DNA from: Nocardioides flavus (ex Wang et al. 2016)
GTDB lineage: Bacteria; Actinomycetota; Actinomycetes; Propionibacteriales; Nocardioidaceae
NCBI RefSeq assembly: GCF_014653115.1
Contig: NZ_BNAD01000002.1
Location: 433,677-497,676, forward strand
Length of the DNA stretch: 64,000 nucleotides
Direction of reading: 5' to 3'
Under the pieces are notes generated by a model, which did not search any database, had not been told where the DNA came from, and saw nothing but the letters and a program-made list of their open reading frames with translations. The position numbers and the translations under genes were made by a program. Below, piece after piece: positions 54,417 to 62,150 of the stretch (within the stretch, counting starts at the first letter, position 1; each line of letters begins with the position of its first letter).

Positions 54417-55676
54417 TCAGTTGAGCGGCTTGCCGAGCATCAAGTTGGTGTAGTCGACGAAGTCGCCAGGGACGGCCACGAGCTTCCCGTCCTCGAAGGT
54501 GCTGAACTTTGCAGTGCGGTTGAAGAGCCGTTCATAGCCCTCGGGCCCCTCGGTCCACTCCTGTGTGAAGTCAACCGGCGCGACCATTCCTCCGGTGTCG
54601 ATCTCGCTGGTCTGTGACGCAGCCTCGAGGAAGGCCTTTGAAGTGATCTCGCCCTCCATGTCCTCGACGATGTCCGTGAACGCGGTGTAGCCAGCCCAGG
54701 TTCCAAGGCCATCGAGACCGTTGTAGGAGATGTCAGTCGGTGCGCCGTACTCTTCCAGCGCCGCGCGGAAGTCGTCATACGCCGGCTCGCTGATGTCGGC
54801 GTAGGAGTTGCCGGTGATGGCTCCCTCCAGCTCCTCTTCGAACCCCTTGGCAACATCCTCGGTGAGGTTGCCCTGGGGACCGTAGATTCGAGCGTCGGAG
54901 CCGAACTGCTTGTACGCCGCCATGAATGCCTTGATCGAGTCAGCATTGACGATCATGATGACGCCGTCGGTACCGTCGGCGAGGGCCTGAGCGGCCTGTG
55001 GGGCGAGGTCCTGCGCCGTGGCCGGCAGGATGACCTCCTTGTGGGGCTCGAGACCGTTCGCAGCGAGCGCGTTGGCAATCGGCTCGATGTACGTCTGGGC
55101 CCCGTCGATCACGACGATGGCGATCTTCTTCTTGCCGTCGTCGACTGCGCGCTGGGCCAGTGCGGCCCCGTAGGCGGGGCCGTTACCCATGATGAAGGCG
55201 TTGTCGAGAGTGAGGTCGGAGACTGCGTTTGAGCAGCATCCGCCGAACATGGCGATGTCAGCGCCCTGGAGAAGCGGGATCGTGGCGTCCCCGGTGTAGC
55301 CGAAAGAGGAGATGACTGCAACGACGTCTTCCTGGATGGCTTGACGGGCACAGTCTGCGGCCGCAGCCGGCTCGCCCCTCTCGTCGCACGTGAGAACCTC
55401 GAGGTTCATGCCGTTGATGCCGCCTTGGTCATTGATGTACTGCTCATACGTCTTGGCGGCTTCGGTGATGGCGGGATAGTTAGTCAACTGCGAGGTGAGC
55501 GGCGCCCACGTCATGACCTTGATGGTGTCGCCGCTCCCGCCATCGCCGCCCGAACCGGTGTCGCTATCCGAGTCGCCGCCGCAGGACGAGAGAACCAGCG
55601 CGGCTGCCGCGATGCCGACGATGCCGGCTCTGCGCGCGACGGACGACCTGCCGCGGGTGGGAATGTGTCGCATCAT
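54417..55676 (-). CDS. ABC transporter substrate-binding lipoprotein (Leu/Ile/Val-type)
   Basis: A 419-residue lipoprotein. Lipobox LVLSSC followed by GGDSDSD at about residue 31, then a Gly/Ser/Asp linker and a type-1 periplasmic-binding fold (INDQGGINGMNLEVLTCDER, the family's 'N-x-x-GG-I-N/G-G' block). Two cysteine pairs in the first lobe (TCDERGEPAAAADC, GGCCSN) may form disulfides. It is the receptor for the LivF/LivHMG importer. AGGAGG lies 7 nt before the first of two adjacent ATGs. Confidence 0.92.
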   Translation of the reverse strand: MMRHIPTRGRSSVARRAGIVGIAAAALVLSSCGGDSDSDTGSGGDGGSGDTIKVMTWAPLTSQLTNYPAITEAAKTYEQYINDQGGINGMNLEVLTCDERGEPAAAADCARQAIQEDVVAVISSFGYTGDATIPLLQGADIAMFGGCCSNAVSDLTLDNAFIMGNGPAYGAALAQRAVDDGKKKIAIVVIDGAQTYIEPIANALAANGLEPHKEVILPATAQDLAPQAAQALADGTDGVIMIVNADSIKAFMAAYKQFGSDARIYGPQGNLTEDVAKGFEEELEGAITGNSYADISEPAYDDFRAALEEYGAPTDISYNGLDGLGTWAGYTAFTDIVEDMEGEITSKAFLEAASQTSEIDTGGMVAPVDFTQEWTEGPEGYERLFNRTAKFSTFEDGKLVAVPGDFVDYTNLMLGKPLN

Positions 55677-55740
55677 TCGGTTGCCTCCTACGGGCGTTCG
55701 CAACTGCCGTGAGCATCCGGCAGAAGTTCGAGAGAGTCGA

Positions 55741-55756
55741 CCGACCAATCGGTCGA
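55741..55756. promoter_or_regulatory. TetR-type operator candidate before the transporter operon
   Basis: CCGACCAATCGGTCGA, inside a longer perfect 11-4-11 inverted repeat (55734-55759). It lies about 65 bp before the receptor gene and matches both palindrome variants seen in the island. Confidence 0.72.
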
Positions 55757-55961
55757 CTCCGAATATGACCGCCATCACAGCCCTGCGTCAAGACCCCTCG
55801 CCAACGATTTCCAAGAGCAGCCCGTAACCCACGATGCGAGGCGACGGTCGGGGGGTGCTGGTCATGCTGCGCCTCGCAAACACACCAAGAGGCAACAAGT
55901 GACCTCATCAAGGACGAACCCTTGACCCTCGAAATGCAGGACCCTAGGCTGCTGCAACCGG

Positions 55962-55977
55962 CCGACCAGACGGTCGA
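55962..55977. promoter_or_regulatory. TetR-type operator candidate before the ADH/SDR operon
   Basis: CCGACCAGACGGTCGA, 13 bp upstream of the start at 55991. The divergent position to the transporter operon, with an operator on each side, suggests joint repression. Confidence 0.68.
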
Positions 55978-55990
55978 GAAGGAGTGAACC

Positions 55991-56617
55991 ATGACGGATC
56001 CAACTGGGTTCGGCGTCATTTTCGAAGGTTCTGGACGCATCCAGTTGCTCGACCTCTCGTGCGGGCAATGTCACGCCTGCGCGTCTGGCCGCACCGTCTG
56101 GTGCCTCCAACCCTTGACCGAGGGACCGCCTCTCATGGGCCTCGACGTGGTGGCCGATGCAGACACAATCACGCGGTGGTTCTCGCTCTTGGGAGCATTC
56201 GCGGACTCAGCCAGGAAGGCCGACGACGTGGTCCTTGTGCTGTCTGAATCGGACCCTGCCGACGTCAAGGCGCTCGTGCATCTCTGGCATTCCGGCGTCG
56301 TTCACGTCTCACCCGATGGTCGAGACACAGAGACACGTGCCGCGTTGAGAGCGGACAGCAGGACAGGTCGAGCGCAAGTGGTACTCGCGTTGAAGGATGC
56401 CCGGAGCGCCGTCAAGAGTGTCCAGCGCGGCGGGACTGTCTGTCTGCCGGCCGCGGACGTCGATGCACCAACGATCACCGAGCTCGTCCAACGTGACGTG
56501 CGCCTGGTCGGCCCTAGTGACATCACCAGCATCGCGAAGGGCATCGAGGTTTCCGACTTAACCCGACACCTATCCGCCGTTCTGGATCAAAGTCGTCACC
56601 CCGGGGTGCACGCATGA
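55991..56617 (+). CDS. MDR-like protein lacking catalytic parts (possible ADH remnant)
   Basis: 208 residues. LSCGQCHACASGRTVWCLQP near residue 25 resembles the structural-zinc lobe of zinc alcohol dehydrogenases, and RGGTVCLPAADVDAPTITEL with VRLVGPSD near residue 150 resembles their C-terminal half. The catalytic-zinc site and a GxGxxG Rossmann loop are missing. It has a good GGAG site and overlaps the next gene (ATGA), so it is translated as part of the operon. It may be a decayed or internally deleted ADH or an accessory protein. Confidence 0.6.
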   Translation: MTDPTGFGVIFEGSGRIQLLDLSCGQCHACASGRTVWCLQPLTEGPPLMGLDVVADADTITRWFSLLGAFADSARKADDVVLVLSESDPADVKALVHLWHSGVVHVSPDGRDTETRAALRADSRTGRAQVVLALKDARSAVKSVQRGGTVCLPAADVDAPTITELVQRDVRLVGPSDITSIAKGIEVSDLTRHLSAVLDQSRHPGVHA

Positions 56618-57447
56618 ACGCGGCGGCAGGACGGGTGGCGGTCGTTGCCGGCGGCGGCCGTAAGGGCAGCATCGGACGGGAGGTCGCGGAACACCTGGTG
56701 CGTGAGGGATACCGCGTCGTGGCCTCTGACATCGGCGGGACACTCAAGACCCACCCCGACTACGAAGTCGCCCCGATGGACGACCTCGACGACCTCGCCG
56801 CCTCCTACGACCCTGCAGTCCTCATCACCCGCCGGTGCGACGTCACCGACGAAGCACAGGTCAAGGCCCTCTTCGACGATGCCGAAGCCGAGTACGGCGT
56901 TGTCGACGTGGCAGTCAACTGCGCCGGGTTGGGCATCGGGCTCAAGCCAGTCGTCGACCTCGAGCTAAGGGACTGGCAAGTCAACATCGACGTCATGGCA
57001 ACTGGAGCATTCCTCTTCGCTCGTCAAGCCGCACGAACCATGGTCGCAGCCGAGACACCAGGCCGCATCATCACCATCGCCTCGCAGGCGGGCAAGACCG
57101 GTGTTCGCCTTCTCGCGGCCTACAGCGCGGCGAAGTTCGCGGTGATCGGACTGACGCAGGCCATGGCCGGCGAGCTCGGAAGGCACGGCATCACCGTGAA
57201 CACGGTGTGCCCCGGCACGATCGAGACTCCCCTCCTGGCGGTCGAGGGAGGCGTCTATCAGACCTTCTCGAAGGCATCAGGGCGCTCCTCAGATGACTTC
57301 CGGAACCGACTGGCCGATTACATCCCTGTGAAGCGATTGGGCACTCCCGCTGACGTGGCTCACGCGGTCGCTTACTTGGCCTCGGCCGAAGCTTCCTTTG
57401 TCACCGGCTCCGCTCTGAACGTCGCCGGCGGCGAGGAGATGCACTGA
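56614..57447 (+). CDS. SDR family oxidoreductase, tandem copy 1
   Basis: A 277-residue dehydrogenase. The glycine loop is unusual, AGGGRKGSIGREVAEHL, rather than TGxxxGIG. NCAGLGIGLKP, TIASQAGKTGVRL and YSAAKFAVIG (catalytic Tyr-Lys, about residue 170) follow. An insertion after strand 2 (GTLKTHPDYEVAPMDDLDDL) lengthens it. Nearly identical to copy 2 over the first ~157 codons, then diverging around the catalytic loop and C-terminal substrate loop. Confidence 0.92.
   Translation: MNAAAGRVAVVAGGGRKGSIGREVAEHLVREGYRVVASDIGGTLKTHPDYEVAPMDDLDDLAASYDPAVLITRRCDVTDEAQVKALFDDAEAEYGVVDVAVNCAGLGIGLKPVVDLELRDWQVNIDVMATGAFLFARQAARTMVAAETPGRIITIASQAGKTGVRLLAAYSAAKFAVIGLTQAMAGELGRHGITVNTVCPGTIETPLLAVEGGVYQTFSKASGRSSDDFRNRLADYIPVKRLGTPADVAHAVAYLASAEASFVTGSALNVAGGEEMH
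56629..57083 (+). repeat. 455-bp tandem duplicate segment, copy 1
   Basis: Matches 57500-57954 with only two mismatches seen (GAGCTAAGG versus GAACTGAGG). A second near-identical block (57132-57216 versus 58003-58087) follows after a diverged stretch, giving a mosaic pattern. Confidence 0.9.
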
Positions 57448-57484
57448 TGAACCCAACGCAGTCCTACACGATGGAGGTCAGGAA

Positions 57485-58318
57485 ATGAACGCAGCGTCCG
57501 GACGGGTGGCGGTCGTTGCCGGCGGCGGCCGTAAGGGCAGCATCGGACGGGAGGTCGCGGAACACCTGGTGCGTGAGGGATACCGCGTCGTGGCCTCTGA
57601 CATCGGCGGGACACTCAAGACCCACCCCGACTACGAAGTCGCCCCGATGGACGACCTCGACGACCTCGCCGCCTCCTACGACCCTGCAGTCCTCATCACC
57701 CGCCGGTGCGACGTCACCGACGAAGCACAGGTCAAGGCCCTCTTCGACGATGCCGAAGCCGAGTACGGCGTTGTCGACGTGGCAGTCAACTGCGCCGGGT
57801 TGGGCATCGGGCTCAAGCCAGTCGTCGACCTCGAACTGAGGGACTGGCAAGTCAACATCGACGTCATGGCAACTGGAGCATTCCTCTTCGCTCGTCAAGC
57901 CGCACGAACCATGGTCGCAGCCGAGACACCAGGCCGCATCATCACCATCGCCTCCCGTGCTGGTAAGACAGCGATTCCCAATCTCGCTGCGTACAGCTCC
58001 TCGAAGTTCGCGGTGATCGGACTGACGCAGGCCATGGCCGGCGAGCTCGGAAGACACGGCATCACCGTGAACACGGTGTGCCCCGGCAGCATCGACACGC
58101 CGCTGCTGTCGGTGAAGGACGGTATGTACGACACCTTCTCGCGCCCCATGGGTAAGACTGATGAGGAGTACATGGCCGAGGTGGTACGACAGATTCCGGT
58201 CGGTCGCATCGGTCGCCCCCTTGACGTCGCCGTGGCCGTCGCCTACCTGGCGTCGGTTGAGGCATCCTTCGTCACCGGCACGGCTCTGAACGTCGCCGGC
58301 GGCGAGGAGTACCACTGA
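57485..58318 (+). CDS. SDR family oxidoreductase, tandem copy 2
   Basis: A 277-residue paralogue starting 871 bp after copy 1. Same N-terminal two thirds; the active-site loop reads TIASRAGKTAIPNLAAYSSSK and the substrate loop (DTPLLSVKDGMYDTFSRPMG) differs from copy 1 (ETPLLAVEGGVYQTFSKASG). Likely two substrate specificities or stereochemistries on one cofactor scaffold. AGGTCAGGA-like site before ATG; its stop shares a base with the zinc ADH start (TGATG). Confidence 0.92.
   Translation: MNAASGRVAVVAGGGRKGSIGREVAEHLVREGYRVVASDIGGTLKTHPDYEVAPMDDLDDLAASYDPAVLITRRCDVTDEAQVKALFDDAEAEYGVVDVAVNCAGLGIGLKPVVDLELRDWQVNIDVMATGAFLFARQAARTMVAAETPGRIITIASRAGKTAIPNLAAYSSSKFAVIGLTQAMAGELGRHGITVNTVCPGSIDTPLLSVKDGMYDTFSRPMGKTDEEYMAEVVRQIPVGRIGRPLDVAVAVAYLASVEASFVTGTALNVAGGEEYH
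57500..57954 (+). repeat. 455-bp tandem duplicate segment, copy 2
   Basis: Partner of 56629-57083. The near-absence of synonymous change implies a recent duplication or ongoing gene conversion between the two SDR genes. Confidence 0.9.
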
Positions 58319-59361
58319 TGCGGGCAATGGTCTACGCGGGCCCAGAAGACCTCCAGCTCACAGAGTTAGACGACCCTGAGCTGGGGCCCCGAGACATTCG
58401 TGTGCGTATCGAGGCCTGCGGAATCTGCGGTTCCGACGTAGCCAGCTACCTTCACGGTCACTACGCCGCCCCTGGACAGGTGCTGGGCCACGAGATGTCC
58501 AGTGTTGTTGAGCAACTCGGGTCCGAACTGTCGGGTGTGAAGCCGGGTGACCGCGTCGCAATCCGCACCGCCCGGTCGTGCGGTGACTGCGTCTACTGCG
58601 ACGCCGGGCGTCCCTACTTGTGCGACGACTCGGGGCGCCTCAGCATCGGCTACGGCGCGCGAGGAGGTTTCGCCGACCTCATGACGGTCCGCGATGTGGT
58701 GATTGGTGACGACGTTGTCCCAGTTCCCGCAGACGTATCTGCGGACGACATGATGTGGACCGAGCCCTTGTCCGTGGCGCTACACGCGGTACGACGGGCC
58801 GGGATCAATGTCGATTCCGGCGCCACGCTCGTCGTCGGCGCCGGATCGGTCGGACTATGTGTGATCGCCGCTGCGATTGCGGAGGGCGCCACCGATCTCG
58901 TCGCGGTCGAGCCCCGGGCGGACCGTCGACAAGCGGCGTCTACCCTGGGGGCTCGTACCCTGGACCCCGGACAGTTGGAGAGCGCTTCAGGTCAGCAGTT
59001 CACGCATATCATCGATACTTCTGGGTCACTGGGTGCTCTCACCGCCGCGCTCCCCCACCTGAGAGTCGGAGGACGGCTCACTCTGGTCGGCCTCGGCGAA
59101 GGTCGAGTTCCGTGGCCGATTCCAGGCATCGAACTCGTGACGTCGTTTGCCTTCGACGAGAAGGACTTCCGCGCAGCCGTCGATCACATCGTGTCAGGGC
59201 GTGTCCGGCTCGCGGGACTGATTAGTCACCGGTACGACCTGGCAGGTGCTGGAGAGGCTATCGAAGCTTCAGCACGGGATCCACGTGTGATAAAAGCTGC
59301 CGTCTATCCCGGCGCCGGACATTCCGACCTCGACGCCGAGCCAGAATCAGTTACTTCGTGA
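58318..59361 (+). CDS. zinc-dependent alcohol dehydrogenase (MDR family)
   Basis: A 347-residue ADH. Catalytic zinc ligands in CGICGSD (about residue 37) and GHEMSS (about 60); structural zinc lobe CGDCVYCDAGRPYLC (about 85-99); Rossmann loop VVGAGSVGLCVIAAA (about 182). Glu-rich strand VAVEPRADR suggests NAD. Coupled to SDR copy 2 and to the TetR gene (GTGA), so it is part of the same operon and probably oxidises a diol or sec-alcohol intermediate. Confidence 0.93.
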   Translation: MRAMVYAGPEDLQLTELDDPELGPRDIRVRIEACGICGSDVASYLHGHYAAPGQVLGHEMSSVVEQLGSELSGVKPGDRVAIRTARSCGDCVYCDAGRPYLCDDSGRLSIGYGARGGFADLMTVRDVVIGDDVVPVPADVSADDMMWTEPLSVALHAVRRAGINVDSGATLVVGAGSVGLCVIAAAIAEGATDLVAVEPRADRRQAASTLGARTLDPGQLESASGQQFTHIIDTSGSLGALTAALPHLRVGGRLTLVGLGEGRVPWPIPGIELVTSFAFDEKDFRAAVDHIVSGRVRLAGLISHRYDLAGAGEAIEASARDPRVIKAAVYPGAGHSDLDAEPESVTS

Positions 59362-60026
59362 CCGCCAGCTCCAGCTCCTCACTTCGGGCTACGCGCCGGC
59401 GCATGAGCGCTGAGGAACGTCGCCAACAAGTCGTTGTCGAGGCCGCCACCTTGTTCGACGAGCTTGGTTATGAGAGCGCCACTATGGACGACATCGCCAA
59501 GCGAGTGGGTGTAGCAAAACCGACGCTGTATCACTACTTCCAGAGCAAAGACCAAATCCTCCAAGCGATCCACCAAGATTTCATCGACCTTCTCCTGGCA
59601 CGCCACAACCGGCGGCTCGAGACCAACCAGGCCCCTGAGACGCTCCTGCTCGCGATCATGACTGATGTTCTAGGCCTGATGGAGACGCACCGTGGCCATG
59701 TCCGGGTCTTCTTCGAGCACCATCGGCAACTGCCGAAGGATGCCAAAGACGTCATCCGACTCAAGCGCGATCAGTACCAACAGATTGTCGAAGAACTGTT
59801 CGCCGCCGGCGTGCGGCTTGGCGCGTTCAGGAGAACTGATCCCTCCCTCGCAACCCTTGCGCTTTTCGGCATGTGTAACTGGGCCTACCAGTGGTACAGC
59901 CCGGGGGGCTTGCTTCCACCCGAAGGCATTGCCAACCAATTCTGGGGGTTCCTGGTTTTCGGCATTGGTTCTGATTCACTGCGAGCTTCGCTGACCGGAG
60001 CGAGTGCGGGCTCAGGCCCCAAGTGA
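59358..60026 (+). CDS. TetR/AcrR family regulator 3
   Basis: A 222-residue repressor, close paralogue of the 39273 regulator. HTH: RRQQVVVEAATLFDELGYES, VGVAKPTLYHYFQSKDQILQ. Ligand domain: HRGHVRVFFEHHRQLPKDAK and MCNWAYQWYSPGG. GTG start overlapping the ADH stop, so it is expressed with the operon it may control. The two paralogues may recognise the same operators. Confidence 0.92.
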   Translation: MTASSSSSLRATRRRMSAEERRQQVVVEAATLFDELGYESATMDDIAKRVGVAKPTLYHYFQSKDQILQAIHQDFIDLLLARHNRRLETNQAPETLLLAIMTDVLGLMETHRGHVRVFFEHHRQLPKDAKDVIRLKRDQYQQIVEELFAAGVRLGAFRRTDPSLATLALFGMCNWAYQWYSPGGLLPPEGIANQFWGFLVFGIGSDSLRASLTGASAGSGPK

Positions 60027-60087
60027 GGCGAGGGGCCGCAAATGCATGCACATTCCAATCGAAACGCAAGAGATTTGGAGACCCATT

Positions 60088-60396
60088 ATGCCGGAGAAGC
60101 CCCGCGACGTCGCGGACCTGTTTCTCGCCCCCGTGGTGTTGGAGCTCGACTCGAGACTCGAGCGATTCGAGAGGATGAGCGTAGATGAGGTCAAGTTTGA
60201 CCTCCTCTTGGAGAGCAATCGCGAAGCAATAAGTGAAGAGCAACGCAACAAACTTGTGATCGATGCTCTAACCCGTAACTTGGATCTGCATGGTTGGTCG
60301 GTCAGCTGGGACCCCCGCGGACTGCGTGTGGTACGCGGTGAGCACGCTGTGGTCCTAGGGCTGCCCGCAAACGTCAAGGACTACCTCGCCGGTTGA
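60088..60396 (+). CDS. conserved small protein of unknown function
   Basis: A 102-residue acidic protein, MPEKPRDVADLFLAPVVLEL onward, with ESNREAISEEQRNKLVIDAL and LHGWSVSWDPRGLRV. Start chosen at an ATG with GGAG 8 nt upstream; a frame 28 codons longer overlaps the TetR end. No catalytic motif. I have the impression of similar small proteins beside catabolic clusters but cannot name a family. Confidence 0.7.
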   Translation: MPEKPRDVADLFLAPVVLELDSRLERFERMSVDEVKFDLLLESNREAISEEQRNKLVIDALTRNLDLHGWSVSWDPRGLRVVRGEHAVVLGLPANVKDYLAG

Positions 60397-60984
60397 GCCA
60401 TCGGCCGTCAGTGACAACTTCGCGGTAGTGACAGTCTGATGATGGACGTCCAGCTCGAACACGAAGGACGTCTCTTCGCCGCTCGCACCGGCAAGGCCGG
60501 CGTTCCCTCCCCTCGCCGTACGCCGCCTCGATGCCGCAGGGAACGATCTACCGCGCCCAGCACAGAGCCCGTGCCACGGGCTCACCGAGCAGCGCGTCGA
60601 GCCACCACTGACACGCCGCCCATACGACTGCGTCTTCCCTGCGTGTCCACATGGCTCAACGCAGAGGTAACGCCCACCCTGGTCACCGAGTGGGGCAACC
60701 ACCACCCGCCGACGAGCCGCCTTTGCGCCGGCGAACCAGCCGGGCGCGCCAGACGCTGGTGCGAACTAGGCCAGTTCGTCCATGCAGCGACGAGAGCGAT
60801 CCTCTTCTCACGAGGCTGGCGTACTGCCTGCATGGAGGTTTGGCAGCCGCCGACAAATGCCCTTTGCCGCGCTCACGCCCGTTGAGTCACGGACTTGATG
60901 TGGACTTAGTGTTGAATCGAGGTCGAGGAACACGAACATCAAGAACCCCTGACCCGCGTTTCCGCAGGTCAGGGGCCGTGTGTC
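60397..60984. other. right end of element 1, no gene called
   Basis: About 590 bp without a supported gene. A 148-codon frame at 60439-60885 is Arg/Pro-rich and lacks similarity. A hairpin lies near its right end. Confidence 0.5.
60946..60975. terminator. hairpin next to tRNA fragment B
   Basis: CCCCTGACC and its complement form a 9-bp stem around a 12-nt loop, in the same position relative to the tRNA fragment as the hairpin at 28106-28137. It would terminate the tRNA transcript when element 1 was the only insertion. Confidence 0.65.
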
Positions 60985-61171
60985 GAGCCGCCTGTCGGAA
61001 TCGAACCGACGACCTAGTCATTACGAGTGATTCACGGTGAATCACGCGTGAAGTGCGCTCTGACCTGCGCAAACGTGCTCTGCCATGGCTGCCGTTCGAT
61101 CACGTTCGATCACGGCCGCTGAGCGCGGAAGACCGCCGGCTCACGGAGTTTTGGTTGACTTTTGGTTGACT
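60985..61171 (-). repeat. element junction copy B: tRNA-Thr(CGT) 3' fragment plus arm
   Basis: 187 bp matching 28139-28325 without gaps. On minus the fragment reads CACTCGTAATGACTAGGTCG (anticodon loop CTCGTAA, anticodon CGT) into the T arm and acceptor, so it is the 3' part of tRNA-Thr from about the anticodon loop onward. The arm contains a perfect 9-1-9 palindrome (GTGATTCAC-G-GTGAATCAC, 61027-61045) and the TTTTGGTTGAC tandem. The 5' half is missing, so the intact tRNA should lie to the right of this window. Confidence 0.85.
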
Positions 61172-61262
61172 GAACCGGGAAGCGGAGGCAAGCCGCCGCG
61201 CACCTCTCGAGTGAGTCAGCATCAGACGGCGCCATGTCAGTGCTCCGCTTTATGGTGGCCTC

Positions 61263-62078
61263 ATGATCCGAGCCGTCTCCGCCAACCTAGGCCGGCGTGA
61301 GGTCGCTGCCGAATGGGTCGAGGACGTCCTGGGCCGGTCCGGGGATGACGCGGTGGACCTCCTCTTCCTGCAAGAGGTGCCCGTGCGCCGGGACTGGGAG
61401 ACCATCTGCGATAAGTCGGGCTTCGACGTCGGGATTGGCGCTGGACCCACCTACCAGGTTCGGTCGCTTCTAATGTGGCGCCGATCCGCCATCAGCGGCG
61501 CGGCGTTGACGCTGCCGACTGCGGGGTATCACGGCTCGTACCTTGCAGCCGCGCGGCTGGAGTTGCCGCTGGTGGGCGACGTCGTCGCAGTCTCGGTCCA
61601 CGCCAGCCCGGCCGTCGTCGAGTCGGCATACCAGGAGATCTGGCTCGGGACCGGTCGGGACTTGCCCCAACCACGGACCGCCGCATCCAGTGGTGAGCTG
61701 TGGGACTCCGACTTCGTCCTTGCCACGCTTGCCGAACTCGCCCGACTGGGGCCGACGCTGGTGGCCGGTGACTTCAACGAGTGCCTGGCATGGGACGAGA
61801 CCCACCCCGGCGAATGGGGCAGGGAGTACTTCGACCGCATCGCCAGCGCGTCTCTAATCTCCCTCACTCATCGTGACGGCGAAATCGAGCAGCAGACTGC
61901 CTTCACCCACGACGGGCTCGAATATCAACTCGATCACGTGCTCGCCACTCCAGACGTAGCAAGCCATGTCTTGGGGGCACCCCGCGTTGACCCGACCTGG
62001 ACTCGCGACGCCGTGCTCGCCGGAGCGACCTCAGATCACGCGCCGATCTGGTTCGAGATGCAGGGTCTGGCTCCGTGA
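61263..62078 (+). CDS. endonuclease/exonuclease/phosphatase family protein
   Basis: A 271-residue EEP-fold hydrolase. Family metal and catalytic residues are in order: SANLG (Asn), FLQEVPV (Glu), VHASP (His region), VAGDFNECL (Asp-x-Asn), YQLDHVLAT (Asp-His) and TSDHAPIWF (Asp-His). No secretion signal, so it is cytoplasmic; the substrate could be DNA, RNA or a phosphoester. It sits just inside the left arm of element 2. Confidence 0.88.
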   Translation: MIRAVSANLGRREVAAEWVEDVLGRSGDDAVDLLFLQEVPVRRDWETICDKSGFDVGIGAGPTYQVRSLLMWRRSAISGAALTLPTAGYHGSYLAAARLELPLVGDVVAVSVHASPAVVESAYQEIWLGTGRDLPQPRTAASSGELWDSDFVLATLAELARLGPTLVAGDFNECLAWDETHPGEWGREYFDRIASASLISLTHRDGEIEQQTAFTHDGLEYQLDHVLATPDVASHVLGAPRVDPTWTRDAVLAGATSDHAPIWFEMQGLAP

Positions 62079-62150
62079 AGCCGCGACGAATGCGATGGGT
62101 CGGCTCCGGCTTCGCATACGCTCGAGCAAGCTGCCAAGTAGCCTTCATGC

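Larger units (their letters stand above)
28139..60984. mobile_element. integrative element 1 (about 32.8 kb, tRNA-Thr site)
   Basis: Bounded by the two 187-bp repeats. It carries a tyrosine recombinase, an excisionase-like gene and catabolic cargo, with codon use visibly less GC-biased than the backbone to its left. The integrase appears 5'-truncated by an IS, so the element is probably no longer able to move on its own. Boundaries are inferred from the repeats; excision was not tested. Confidence 0.75.

Noticed and set aside
60439..60885. 148-codon frame as a gene at the right end of element 1
   Set aside because: Arg/Pro-rich composition, no ribosome site and no similarity recognised.
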